Source: Clostridia bacterium
GTDB taxonomy: Bacteria > Bacillota > Clostridia > Oscillospirales > CAG-272
Length of the DNA: 45,592 nucleotides
Assembly (NCBI GenBank): GCA_017623355.1
Contig: JAGAPG010000023.1
Span: 1-45,592, forward strand
Direction of reading: 5' to 3'
Every line of letters starts with the position of its first letter. The stretch's first letter is position 1. The notes beneath the pieces are model-generated. The model searched no databases, was not told the origin of the DNA, and was given only the letters and a program-made list of their open reading frames with translations. Positions 16,856-25,440 of the stretch are shown piece by piece. A program made the translations under genes and the position numbers.

Positions 16856-18241
16856 ATGAAATATATAGATAATAAGGTTGAGGATCTTAAAATCGCATAT
16901 ATCGGCGGCGGATCACGCGGTTGGGCGTGGGGGCTTATGAGTGATTTAGCTCTTTCAGAGGATATAAGCGGAGAGGTATATCTTTACGATATAGATAATG
17001 AGGCATCTAAGGCAAACGAGATCATTGGAAATATGTATAACAATTGTGATGGTGCTAAATCAAAATGGAGCTACAAGGCGGTTGAAACGGCTAAGGAGGC
17101 TTTGACGGGCGCAGATTTTGTAATTATATCAATTTTGCCGGGCACGTTTGACGAGATGGAAAGCGATGTACATACTCCCGAAAAATATGGCATTTATCAG
17201 CCTGTCGGCGATACAACCGGTCCGGGTGGAATTGTTCGTGCTATGAGAACTATTCCTATGTTTGAGGAGATTGCAGAAAATATAAAAAAATACTCTCCAA
17301 ATGCTTGGGTAATTAACTACACTAACCCAATGACGCTTTGCGTTAAAACGCTTTACAGAGTATTCCCCGAAATAAAGGCATTTGGTTGCTGTCACGAGGT
17401 TTTTGGAACTCAAAAATTACTTGCTCGTATGGTTGAGGAGTACCTTGGCAAGAAGGCTACAAGAGAGGAAATCAAGGTGAATCCTATTGCTGTAAACCAC
17501 TTTACATGGCTAACAAGTGCTAAATATCAAGGCATTGACCTATTCCCATACTACAAGCAATTCTGTGAAAAGTATGCTGACGGACTACCAACTCAAACAG
17601 ATAACAACTGGATGAACAACCACTTTGCTTGTGCTGGCAAGGTAACGTTTGACCTATTCAAAAGATTTGGCTATATTTCTGCAGCAGGTGACAGACATCT
17701 TGCTGAATTCTGCGAGGGCAAGTGGTATCTTTCCAGTCCTGAAAGAGTTAACGAAATGAAGTTTGCTCTTACGCCTGTTTCTTGGCGCAAGAAGGATCTT
17801 AAGGACAGACTTGAAAAAAGCAGAAAGCTCCTTTCGGGGGAAATGCAGCCGACACTGACTGCAACGGGTGAGGAGGGTGTAAATCAAATAAGAGCCCTCT
17901 TAGGTCTTAGCGATCTTGTTACGAACGTAAACATTCCTAACAGAGGTCAAATACCCAATCTTCCAATAGGCGCGATAGTTGAAACGAACGCAATTTTCCG
18001 CACCGACGAGATATCTCCCGTTTTTGCAGGTGAAATCCCTACCTCAATATATCCGCTGGTTTCAAGAATTTGTGCAGAGCAAGAGGCGGTTTTCGAGGCT
18101 ATTGCTGAGCGAGATATTGAAAAGATATTCAATGCATTCGCAAGCGATCCGTTGGTAACCTGCGATATTGACAGTGCAAGAAAAATGTTTGACGAAATGG
18201 TTGAAAACACTAAAAAATATCTTACAGATTACAATATTTAA
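16856..18241 (+). CDS. GH4 NAD-dependent glycosidase, probable alpha-galacturonidase
   Basis: A 461-aa family 4 glycoside hydrolase, the NAD+/Mn2+-dependent redox-elimination type. NAD motif IAYIGGGSRGW (13-23), GDTTGPGGIVRAMRTIP near 118-134, NYTNPM near 154-159. The metal site shows C179-H180 in GCCHEV and H215 in NHFTWL. GH4 includes alpha-glucosidases, alpha-galactosidases and alpha-galacturonidases (LplD type). The convergent uxaCAB cluster favours galacturonide as substrate; this is inference from context. Start 16856 has GGAGGACA. Codon choice in roughly 17400-17720 looks different (more CTA leucine), possibly a recombined patch. Confidence 0.88.
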   Translation: MKYIDNKVEDLKIAYIGGGSRGWAWGLMSDLALSEDISGEVYLYDIDNEASKANEIIGNMYNNCDGAKSKWSYKAVETAKEALTGADFVIISILPGTFDEMESDVHTPEKYGIYQPVGDTTGPGGIVRAMRTIPMFEEIAENIKKYSPNAWVINYTNPMTLCVKTLYRVFPEIKAFGCCHEVFGTQKLLARMVEEYLGKKATREEIKVNPIAVNHFTWLTSAKYQGIDLFPYYKQFCEKYADGLPTQTDNNWMNNHFACAGKVTFDLFKRFGYISAAGDRHLAEFCEGKWYLSSPERVNEMKFALTPVSWRKKDLKDRLEKSRKLLSGEMQPTLTATGEEGVNQIRALLGLSDLVTNVNIPNRGQIPNLPIGAIVETNAIFRTDEISPVFAGEIPTSIYPLVSRICAEQEAVFEAIAERDIEKIFNAFASDPLVTCDIDSARKMFDEMVENTKKYLTDYNI

Positions 18242-18249
18242 TGAGATGA

Positions 18250-18285
18250 AAAAAATCAAGCTGACTTGTGTCAGCTTGATTTTTT
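18250..18285. terminator. Bidirectional terminator
   Basis: Stem of about 15 bp, AAAAATCAAGCTGAC (ending 18265) with GTCAGCTTGATTTTT (from 18270), loop TTGT. It lies between GH4 and the convergent uxaC, whose stop is in the T tract. Confidence 0.9.
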
Positions 18286-19672
18286 ACATATTAAAATATG
18301 AAATTGCATTATTATAGCATATATCCTTAACGACACTGCCTACAAACGACATATCAGATGTCATTTCTCCATTTTCAATAAGAGTACCAAGGTAATTACA
18401 AAGAATTCTGCGAAAATAATGATGTCTTGGATATGAAAGCAACGAACGGCTATCTGTTAGCATTCCGACAAAGGCACCTATATGACCTGTCGAGCAAAGA
18501 TCCTCAAGATGCTTCTCCATTCCTATCTTGTTATCAAGGAACCACCAAGCCGGGCCATATTGTATCTTGCCCTTTGCCTCATTACTCTGGAAGCATCCGA
18601 GAAGCGTCATAAGCTCTGCGTTCATTTTAGGATTGAGATTAAAAAGTATGAGCTTAGGAAGCGAATTTTCGGAATTAAGTCTGTCAAGAAGTCGAGAGAG
18701 CTTTGATATACTGTTTTTGTCGGATATGCTGTCAAATCCGGTATCAAGTCCAAGCTTTTGAAGCATTACAGAATTATTATTACGCATAGCACCTATATGA
18801 AGCTCGGTGCATATTCCGTATTTTGCATACATCTTCATAAGAAAATATGTTAAATATCCCTTGAATATTTCGGCATCTTCTGCACTTGGAGCTTTTCCGT
18901 TCAACGTATCGTTAAGCACCTTATCAGCATCAGACCTTTCGGGAATAGAATAAACACTTTCAAGTGCTATGTCGCTTGCCTTAGAGCCAACTGAAATAAA
19001 CGCATTTAAACGCATCTCAAGAGCTTTTTCAAGATCGTCGATGCTTTTTATAGGATGCGTGATATCCTCAAGCTTTTTCAAGAAGGTAAGATATCCCTTC
19101 GCCTCGATATTCATAATTTTATCAGCTCTAAATGCGGGCTTTACTGCGAATTTATATCCCTTTTCAGCTATTTTTTCAAATACCGCAAGATCGTCAAATA
19201 CCTCATTGGTTGTGAAAACGTGAGAAACGTTTGAGCCCTCTATAAGAGATTGAGGTGTAATATTATGAGAACGAATGTATTCGTTGCACTGATCCCATAT
19301 AGCCTCCGCGTTTTTCTCATTTATTTCAAGCTCACAGTTAAAGTATTCCGCAAGCTCTACCTGTGACCAATGATAAAGAGGGTTTCCAAAAGCTGTTCCG
19401 AGCACACTGCAATAGGTAATAAATTTTTCCTTATTGCTCTTGTCGCCCGTTATATATTCCTCGTCTGCTCCATAATTTCGCATAAGACGCCATTTATAAT
19501 GATCTCCCGCAAGCCATATTTCAAAAATATCGTTAAATGGCTTGTTTTCGAGTATTTGATATTCCGAAAGATGACAGTGATAGTCAAAAATGGGCATTTC
19601 TTTAGCATAAGAGAAATATAACTCCTTTGCCGTTTCATTTCTTAATAAAAAGTCTTTTTTTATGTAACTCAT
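18284..19672 (-). CDS. uxaC: Glucuronate/galacturonate isomerase
   Basis: A 462-aa UxaC, isomerising D-galacturonate to D-tagaturonate and D-glucuronate to D-fructuronate. Family landmarks: FDYHCHLS with H32 and H34 (metal-binding), WLAGDHYKWRLMRNYG near 53-68, LHIGAMRNNNSVM, YGPAWWFLDN and SYPRHHYFRRILCN. Length is typical. ATG 19672 has AAAGGAG. Last gene of the minus-strand cluster, 11 bp after uxaA. Cytoplasmic. First step of hexuronate catabolism. Confidence 0.96.
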   Translation of the reverse strand: MSYIKKDFLLRNETAKELYFSYAKEMPIFDYHCHLSEYQILENKPFNDIFEIWLAGDHYKWRLMRNYGADEEYITGDKSNKEKFITYCSVLGTAFGNPLYHWSQVELAEYFNCELEINEKNAEAIWDQCNEYIRSHNITPQSLIEGSNVSHVFTTNEVFDDLAVFEKIAEKGYKFAVKPAFRADKIMNIEAKGYLTFLKKLEDITHPIKSIDDLEKALEMRLNAFISVGSKASDIALESVYSIPERSDADKVLNDTLNGKAPSAEDAEIFKGYLTYFLMKMYAKYGICTELHIGAMRNNNSVMLQKLGLDTGFDSISDKNSISKLSRLLDRLNSENSLPKLILFNLNPKMNAELMTLLGCFQSNEAKGKIQYGPAWWFLDNKIGMEKHLEDLCSTGHIGAFVGMLTDSRSLLSYPRHHYFRRILCNYLGTLIENGEMTSDMSFVGSVVKDICYNNAISYFNM

Positions 19673-19683
19673 AATTTTCTCCT

Positions 19684-21060
19684 TTAAAGTGTAACTCCGT
19701 CCTTAAATATTGCTATTTCCGAAAAACCGTTTTCCTCGTTCTTGGTCTTTTCGCCCGAGGCTACAGATAATATAAGGGCTTCTAAATCATCTGCGACCTT
19801 ATCAATCGACATCTTTTGAAGAATAGGCGAGGCATCAAAATCTATCCAACCCTTCTTTTTCCGTGCAAGATCACTGTTCGTAGATATTTTCAATGTGGGC
19901 ACAGCCGTACCAAGAGGTGTTCCTCTACCTGTCGTGAAAAGAATCATATGGACTCCGCACGCCACAAGATTTGTAACCGCAACCATATCGTTTCCCGGTC
20001 CGTTCAAGAGTGAAAGACCGTTTTTAGAAAGTGTATCCCCGTAATCGAGCACGTCAACTATAGGGGAAAGTCCGCCTTTTTGAACACATCCCAAGGATTT
20101 TTCCTCAAGAGTAGTTATTCCCCCTGCCTTATTTCCGGGGGAAGGATTTTCGTATATAACCTGACCGTGTCTTGTAAAGTAATCTTTAAAATCATTTATA
20201 AGTGTAACAGTTTTATCAAATATCTCTCTGCTTTCACATCTTTCCATAAGAAGATGCTCTGCGCCAAACATTTCAGGTACTTCTGTCAGCACACAGCTTG
20301 CACCGTAAGACACCATTCTATCGCATATTCTACCGACCAAAGGATTTGCCGAAATTCCGCTATATCCGTCACTGCCTCCGCATTTTAAACCTATACGAAG
20401 ACGTGATATACTTATTTTTTCTCGTTTTGCGGTGTCAGCATATTTTTTCAACTCATTAATAATCGACACTCCCTCGGTGATTTCATCCTCAACATCCTGA
20501 CAGTTTAAAAATCTTACCTTTTTTTCATCATAAGCGCCAAGCGCTTTTTTCAGCTCGGATATATTATTATTCTCGCATCCCAAGCCAATAACTAAAACTC
20601 CGCCCGCGTTTGGATGCTTGATCATTCCGCAAATTATCTTTTGCGTGATTATATGATCATCGCCGAGCTGTGAGCATCCGTACGGATGAGAAAAGTATTT
20701 TGCGCCTGTTAGTTTAGCAAGATTTTCAGCCACTTTATTGACACATCCCACGGTGTTTACTATCCATATATCATTTCTGATACCAACATCTCCGTTTTCG
20801 CGGAGATATCCGTCAAATGTAATATCGGAATTAACACGTGCTATTCCGTAATCCTTATAATTATATGTATATTCAAGATTTCCGGAAAGATTAGTCTTCA
20901 AATTATGAGTATGAACGTGCTCCGCGCGTTTTATATCCTCTGTCGCGTGGCCTATCGGCGAGCCGTACTTTATTATATTTTCGCCCTTCTTTATATCAAA
21001 AAGCGCGTACTTGTGTCCGTCTTCACGGATCTCTACATTATCTTTTGGATGAATCTGCAC
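19684..21060 (-). CDS. uxaA: Altronate dehydratase
   Basis: A 458-aa UxaA, dehydrating D-altronate to 2-keto-3-deoxygluconate. The N-terminal SAF-like domain (1-90) contains EHVHTHNLKT; the core shows GIRNDIWIVNTVGCVNKVA, HPYGCSQLGDD, LKCGGSDGYSGISANP and FTTGRGTPLGTAVPTLKISTN. The family is iron-dependent. The start codon is GTG at 21060 with GAGGTG 7 nt upstream, 3 bp after uxaB. Length slightly below the E. coli enzyme but all core motifs are present. Confidence 0.95.
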   Translation of the reverse strand: MQIHPKDNVEIREDGHKYALFDIKKGENIIKYGSPIGHATEDIKRAEHVHTHNLKTNLSGNLEYTYNYKDYGIARVNSDITFDGYLRENGDVGIRNDIWIVNTVGCVNKVAENLAKLTGAKYFSHPYGCSQLGDDHIITQKIICGMIKHPNAGGVLVIGLGCENNNISELKKALGAYDEKKVRFLNCQDVEDEITEGVSIINELKKYADTAKREKISISRLRIGLKCGGSDGYSGISANPLVGRICDRMVSYGASCVLTEVPEMFGAEHLLMERCESREIFDKTVTLINDFKDYFTRHGQVIYENPSPGNKAGGITTLEEKSLGCVQKGGLSPIVDVLDYGDTLSKNGLSLLNGPGNDMVAVTNLVACGVHMILFTTGRGTPLGTAVPTLKISTNSDLARKKKGWIDFDASPILQKMSIDKVADDLEALILSVASGEKTKNEENGFSEIAIFKDGVTL

Positions 21061-21063
21061 AGA

Positions 21064-22326
21064 TCACACCTCGCTTGCAAAACGCGAAAGATCCTCTCCC
21101 CAAAGCGAAGCGTCGCTCAGGATCTGTTCTTTCGTATTGCGTTTCATTTTCTCTATTATTTCGGGAGCATCGTTAGCAGATCCGTTTTTATAGAGCTCTA
21201 TGAGCTTTGAAAACGAACGCATAAGTGCCTTTGGAGTTTTTTTGTACTTCTTCTCGTAATCAAGTATCGAAGGAAGAACACGCACGCGAAATTTGCTTAC
21301 CGAATTAAGTGAAATTGCCTGACATCTGTGATGAATATAGGGATTTGAAAATCTTTCAAGAACGGATATCGCATATTTCTCGGTTTCATTTCTGTCAATA
21401 TCAAGAGAGTCAACTATTTCCTCAAGACATTCTCTCAGATGAGATGAAATAATATCGTTTTTCAGACACTCCCCTACAGTTTCTACTCCACAAAGAAGCG
21501 CATAAGGTATCATTGACGTATGTGCGCCGTTTAATATTCTCACCTTTATTGTTCGGTAAAGCGATACTGACGGTACAAAACGTACATTCAGCCCTATTTT
21601 ATCAAACGGCAAACGGCTATCTGCTTCTCCTTCTACAACGAAAAGATGAAAATATTCGCTTGTATTTATATGATCGTCCTTATATTCAAGCTCAACATCT
21701 ACGTCAGGCTTACCGGAAACGATCCTATCAACAAGAGTATTTCTAAACGAGCATTCATTTTCTACAAAATTGCAAAAATCCTCTCCGAGGCTCCAATCTT
21801 TTGCGTGCATTAAAACGATTTCCTTTAATTTATCTCCGTTATTTTCAATAAGCTCGCAAGGTATTATAAGCATACCGGAAAGTCCTTTTACAAATCTTCT
21901 GTAAAGTAATGATGTGAGTTTTGCGGGAAAGGATTTGGGACATACTGTATGTGAAAAATCACATTTTTCGTATATTATGCCCGCCTCAGTCGTGTTTGAA
22001 ACAACTACATCGATATCCTTGCTTTCGGCAAGTAATAAAAAGCTCTCGTAATCCTCGGACGCGTTTATTGAGCCCGATATTGAATCTATAAGCGTTATAT
22101 CATTATGCTTTGCATCTCTTGCAAGGTGCGTATAATTAAAATTCTGGCTTTCCAAAGGATCTGCTCCATTTGTGCGAGATCGAACGATAACTGCGTTTCC
22201 GCAATACTCCCCCGCATCATTTGCCTTTTGAAGCATCCAATCAAAAAAGCCTCTTAAAAACACTCCGCCGCCGAACTGAATTATTTTTGTCGGTCTTTGC
22301 GGCTTTATCTTGGTTATGTTTTTCAT
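21064..22326 (-). CDS. uxaB: Tagaturonate reductase (altronate oxidoreductase)
   Basis: A 420-aa NAD-dependent member of the mannitol dehydrogenase family that reduces D-tagaturonate to D-altronate. IIQFGGGVFLRGFFDWMLQKAN (16-37) is the Rossmann start typical of UxaB, and VRILNGAHTSMIPYALLCG holds the family active-site segment. Fructuronate reductase (UxuB) is a related alternative, but the adjacent uxaA favours UxaB. ATG 22326 has AAGGAA. It is 64 bp downstream of the GH36 gene with no evident promoter between, so probably co-transcribed. Confidence 0.9.
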   Translation of the reverse strand: MKNITKIKPQRPTKIIQFGGGVFLRGFFDWMLQKANDAGEYCGNAVIVRSRTNGADPLESQNFNYTHLARDAKHNDITLIDSISGSINASEDYESFLLLAESKDIDVVVSNTTEAGIIYEKCDFSHTVCPKSFPAKLTSLLYRRFVKGLSGMLIIPCELIENNGDKLKEIVLMHAKDWSLGEDFCNFVENECSFRNTLVDRIVSGKPDVDVELEYKDDHINTSEYFHLFVVEGEADSRLPFDKIGLNVRFVPSVSLYRTIKVRILNGAHTSMIPYALLCGVETVGECLKNDIISSHLRECLEEIVDSLDIDRNETEKYAISVLERFSNPYIHHRCQAISLNSVSKFRVRVLPSILDYEKKYKKTPKALMRSFSKLIELYKNGSANDAPEIIEKMKRNTKEQILSDASLWGEDLSRFASEV

Positions 22327-22390
22327 TAATTTTTCCTTTTCTGCACGGCTATAAAGTCTTATTATTTAATTTTTCGCAACAATGAATAGT

Positions 22391-24130
22391 CTATTTAAGC
22401 TTTACCATTTCGCAATTTTTGACGGGCAAGCGATGAACTCCCGCGTTCAAGCTTCCGCTTGCATAACTATTTCCGAAAATATCAAAGATTTCATAATTCG
22501 CTTTTTCCTGAAGCTCCACATAAATAAAGTCTGCTCCTGTTGAATTGAATATATAAGTAAGCGTTTTATTTTTTGGCTTAGCTACAGCTTCTTGATACAA
22601 AACGCAAACCGTTTCATCATTCTTAGTGCTTTGAGCCATAGAATAATTTGCTTGAACGCCAAAGACCTCAAGGCTTCCGTTCAAAAGCACGTCTCTATGC
22701 TCTCTCCAAAAACTCAAATAGTTCTTAAGAAGCTTTTTTTGCTCCTCTGTAATATTATCGAGCCTTACCGATATTTGCGGAACAGAAAAGATAGTTCCCA
22801 AAAGCTGATATGCCACTGACTGCACAGTATCATTTTTATTCCACATTATCATATCACTATGTACTGCAATATCCTTCGACGTAAGTCTGAGATTGAGTGA
22901 ATGAACTCTGTTTATAAGCGCATCGTTAGGACAGTCGCCCACTCTGAAAATATTTCCAAATCCCGATACTATCGGTCCGACATATGATTGACGAAACTCT
23001 ATCATAATATCAGGATTGATCAAGCGAAGCTTAGAATATGCTTCCTCAAGAAGCTTTTTGAGTCCATCTTCAACGGATATACAATCCATTTTTTCATAGT
23101 TATCAGAGCTTTCCTCACTGAGCATAAAAGAATCTATGAAATCAAGCTTCAAGCCGTCCCAGCCATACTCCTTAACATAATCACAATATATATTTGTAAG
23201 AAAATCTCTTACCTCTTTAAATCTCGGATCAAGCACAGATGCCTTAGCATTTTGACGCGTAACCAAGTACATCCCCTTAAATCTTTCATAATTTTCACTT
23301 TCAAATCCAACAAACGGAACTGAAAACCATATCATAAACTTCATTCCAAGAGAATGTACCGCCTCTACAAAGGCTTTCATATCGGGGATTTTGTTCTTAC
23401 ATATTTTCCAATCGCCGCAAAAAGCATAGCCTCTTGAATTATCGTCGGTTTGCCATCCATCATCAACGATAACCGTATCCATACCATATTGCTTAGCAAG
23501 CTTACATTCTGCTATTATTTCATCAGGTATAGTGTATTGATGGAAGCTGTACCAGGTTGAATACATCGGCATCTTAGCCGAGTCAGGAACATAGCAGCAA
23601 CCATATCCGATATCCGACCACCACTCTCTAACATCAGAAACAGCCTTGAAGAACGGAATGTTTCTTCTATCTATTCGTATAACGGCTTCGTATTCACTCA
23701 TTTTAGGAGATATTTCGGAAAAAAGATCTATTTTAAAGCATATAGTTCCTGTTTCTTCAACAACTCCTGCTGAAATAACAGTCGGGCTCGCAGGATCGGA
23801 TAATGCTACTGTTATTCTGTTTATATCTGCTTTATTATAAAGAGATATAAGCGGCATTCCCGTTGCGGTTCTGCTTTTTTCGTTACGCATATACCAATCG
23901 GGAGTTAGGTTATGCTGAAGACTTGCTTTAGACGACCAAAAGCCGATCATATCTATTTGCTCCTCTTCCCACGATATAGAATAAACGCTTGGTGAGGTCT
24001 CCTTATCAAATCCAAGTCTTACGCTTATCTCGGTAATTTCTCCGGTTTTTATAAGCTCTATTTTTTCATATCTCATACTGTTTTCGGTGTTTGACGTAAG
24101 CTTTATTTTGTTTATATCGTATGTAGCCAT
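22391..24130 (-). CDS. GH36-type alpha-galactosidase-like glycosidase (clan GH-D)
   Basis: A 579-aa clan GH-D enzyme: N-terminal beta-sandwich (1-185), TIM barrel from MYSTWYSFHQ, with TVIVDDGWQ (219-227) binding the sugar, predicted nucleophile D330 in GWDGLKLDFID, and predicted acid/base D399 in FRVGDCPND. Such enzymes release terminal alpha-linked galactose or related sugars. It is shorter than the roughly 720-aa canonical GH36 enzymes. First gene before uxaBAC with AAGGAG upstream. In pectin-linked context it could remove alpha-galactosyl or galacturonosyl side groups; the exact substrate is unresolved. No signal peptide. Confidence 0.85.
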   Translation of the reverse strand: MATYDINKIKLTSNTENSMRYEKIELIKTGEITEISVRLGFDKETSPSVYSISWEEEQIDMIGFWSSKASLQHNLTPDWYMRNEKSRTATGMPLISLYNKADINRITVALSDPASPTVISAGVVEETGTICFKIDLFSEISPKMSEYEAVIRIDRRNIPFFKAVSDVREWWSDIGYGCCYVPDSAKMPMYSTWYSFHQYTIPDEIIAECKLAKQYGMDTVIVDDGWQTDDNSRGYAFCGDWKICKNKIPDMKAFVEAVHSLGMKFMIWFSVPFVGFESENYERFKGMYLVTRQNAKASVLDPRFKEVRDFLTNIYCDYVKEYGWDGLKLDFIDSFMLSEESSDNYEKMDCISVEDGLKKLLEEAYSKLRLINPDIMIEFRQSYVGPIVSGFGNIFRVGDCPNDALINRVHSLNLRLTSKDIAVHSDMIMWNKNDTVQSVAYQLLGTIFSVPQISVRLDNITEEQKKLLKNYLSFWREHRDVLLNGSLEVFGVQANYSMAQSTKNDETVCVLYQEAVAKPKNKTLTYIFNSTGADFIYVELQEKANYEIFDIFGNSYASGSLNAGVHRLPVKNCEMVKLK

Positions 24131-24169
24131 AATTTCTCCTTGTAGCTTTAGTAATATATTCCTAAATAA

Positions 24170-24198
24170 ATAATATCATTTTATTTTTGGTTTTTCAA
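24170..24198 (-). promoter_or_regulatory. Promoter of the GH36-uxaBAC cluster
   Basis: Minus strand: -35 TTGAAA (24193-24198), 17-bp spacer ending TGA, -10 TATTAT (24170-24175). Confidence 0.65.
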
Positions 24199-24214
24199 TA
24201 GGATTATCGGTTTT

Positions 24215-24253
24215 CAACAAAAATATTGTTTTTTCTCAACACTTATGATGTTG
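24215..24253. promoter_or_regulatory. Tandem 17-bp dyads, candidate operators
   Basis: Two copies of CAACA-N7-TGTTK, at 24215-24231 and 24237-24253, starting exactly 22 bp apart. They lie between the divergent -35 boxes, the second overlapping the plus-strand -35. This fits cooperative binding by a dimeric repressor, most simply the adjacent XRE regulator controlling both itself and GH36-uxaBAC. Confidence 0.55.
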
Positions 24254-24279
24254 TTTAATACGAATTTCTATGATATACT
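24251..24279 (+). promoter_or_regulatory. Promoter of the second XRE gene
   Basis: -35 TTGTTT (24251-24256), 17-bp spacer ending TGA, -10 TATACT (24274-24279). Confidence 0.65.
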
Positions 24280-24328
24280 ATAATCAACAAAGAGAAGACC
24301 GGTTATCTCTTACAAGGAGGTTAAATTT

Positions 24329-25339
24329 ATGATTTATATTGGAGCTAAAATAAAGGAGCTTCGCAAACGTGACGGATTTACTCAAGAGCAGCTTGCGGAA
24401 AAGCTCAATGTAACACCGCAAACAGTATCAAGGTGGGAATGTGAAACTGCGTATCCCGACATAACCGCGATACCTGTTCTTGCGAATATTTTCAAAGTTT
24501 CCATAGATACCCTTATGGGATATGATAAAGAAAAAATCGCTGAACGAGTAGAAAAAATCATTCGCGATGCATCTAACTATTTTTGGAGCGATATAAAAAA
24601 ATGCGAAAAAATGCTGAATGATGCCTTGATTGAATATCCCGATAATGATCTGCTCCTGCGTGAGCTATTATCATTATACGAATCTCATATACGTACATAT
24701 CAAAGAAATGAATATGTTAAAAAAGCTAAAACCGTTGCCCGCAAGCTTATTGCTGAGTCGACCGATATTTTTGTGATCTGCAGCGCCAAAGCCGATCTTG
24801 CTTCCATTTATATGTTGGATGGACGTTATAAGGATGCTAAGGAGCTTATCGATTCCTTGCCATATATGTATCCTTATCTATTGAACGACAAAATGCGTTG
24901 CTCATCGTACATGCTCAAGGGCGAGGATAAGTTAAGAGAAGCAAAGGACTGGAAGCTGATCGAGCATCAAGAGCTTTTTATCGCCTGCTCTTTAGAGGGC
25001 GAGGGATTTTTTGAAACGGAAAGCTACGGAAGTGCTTTGAAATCATTTATCGAAGCAACAGACATCATAGAGCGCTTTATGAAAAGTGACAAAATATGCC
25101 CAGAAGCCTATCTTATTTACGGCACTCAAGCCAATCATATGGGACTTTATCTAAAAATCGCAGCTTGCTTTTTTAATCTTGGCAAAATCGACGAGTGTGA
25201 AAATGCCATAAAGCGCGCTTACGATATACTTTCGTTGGGATACGGAGAGGAATTTGTTAAAAATCCCGAAGAATTCTTATCGGAATACAGAAAAACATAC
25301 GCCGAATATGGACTTGAACGCTATAAGCCTTTTATTTAA
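24329..25339 (+). CDS. XRE-family regulator with TPR-like C-terminus
   Basis: A 336-aa protein with a Cro/C1-type HTH at residues 4-65 (IGAKIKELRKRDGFTQEQLAEKLNVTPQTVSRWE) and a long helical C-terminus (about 75-336) with TPR-like pairs. An AAGGAGG site precedes ATG 24329. Divergent transcription from GH36-uxaBAC with tandem dyads between makes it the probable local regulator of that cluster, but a ligand cannot be inferred. Paralogous in design to the regulator at 14018. Followed by a strong terminator, so monocistronic. Confidence 0.87.
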   Translation: MIYIGAKIKELRKRDGFTQEQLAEKLNVTPQTVSRWECETAYPDITAIPVLANIFKVSIDTLMGYDKEKIAERVEKIIRDASNYFWSDIKKCEKMLNDALIEYPDNDLLLRELLSLYESHIRTYQRNEYVKKAKTVARKLIAESTDIFVICSAKADLASIYMLDGRYKDAKELIDSLPYMYPYLLNDKMRCSSYMLKGEDKLREAKDWKLIEHQELFIACSLEGEGFFETESYGSALKSFIEATDIIERFMKSDKICPEAYLIYGTQANHMGLYLKIAACFFNLGKIDECENAIKRAYDILSLGYGEEFVKNPEEFLSEYRKTYAEYGLERYKPFI

Positions 25340-25342
25340 CTG

Positions 25343-25373
25343 AAATATCGGGAATTAATTCCCGATATTTTTT
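25343..25373 (+). terminator. Rho-independent terminator
   Basis: 12-bp stem AAATATCGGGAA (25343-25354) with 25359-25370, TTAA loop, T6 tail, immediately after the XRE stop. Confidence 0.9.
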
Positions 25374-25374
25374 A

Positions 25375-25403
25375 TTGAAATTCATACGAAATTATGCTAT
25401 ACT
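25375..25403 (+). promoter_or_regulatory. Promoter of the GH43 gene
   Basis: -35 TTGAAA (25375-25380), 17-bp spacer ending TGC, -10 TATACT (25398-25403), only 2 bp beyond the preceding terminator. Confidence 0.65.
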
Positions 25404-25440
25404 TAAAAGGTAAAAACAATTGCGTTAAAGGAGGGCTTTT

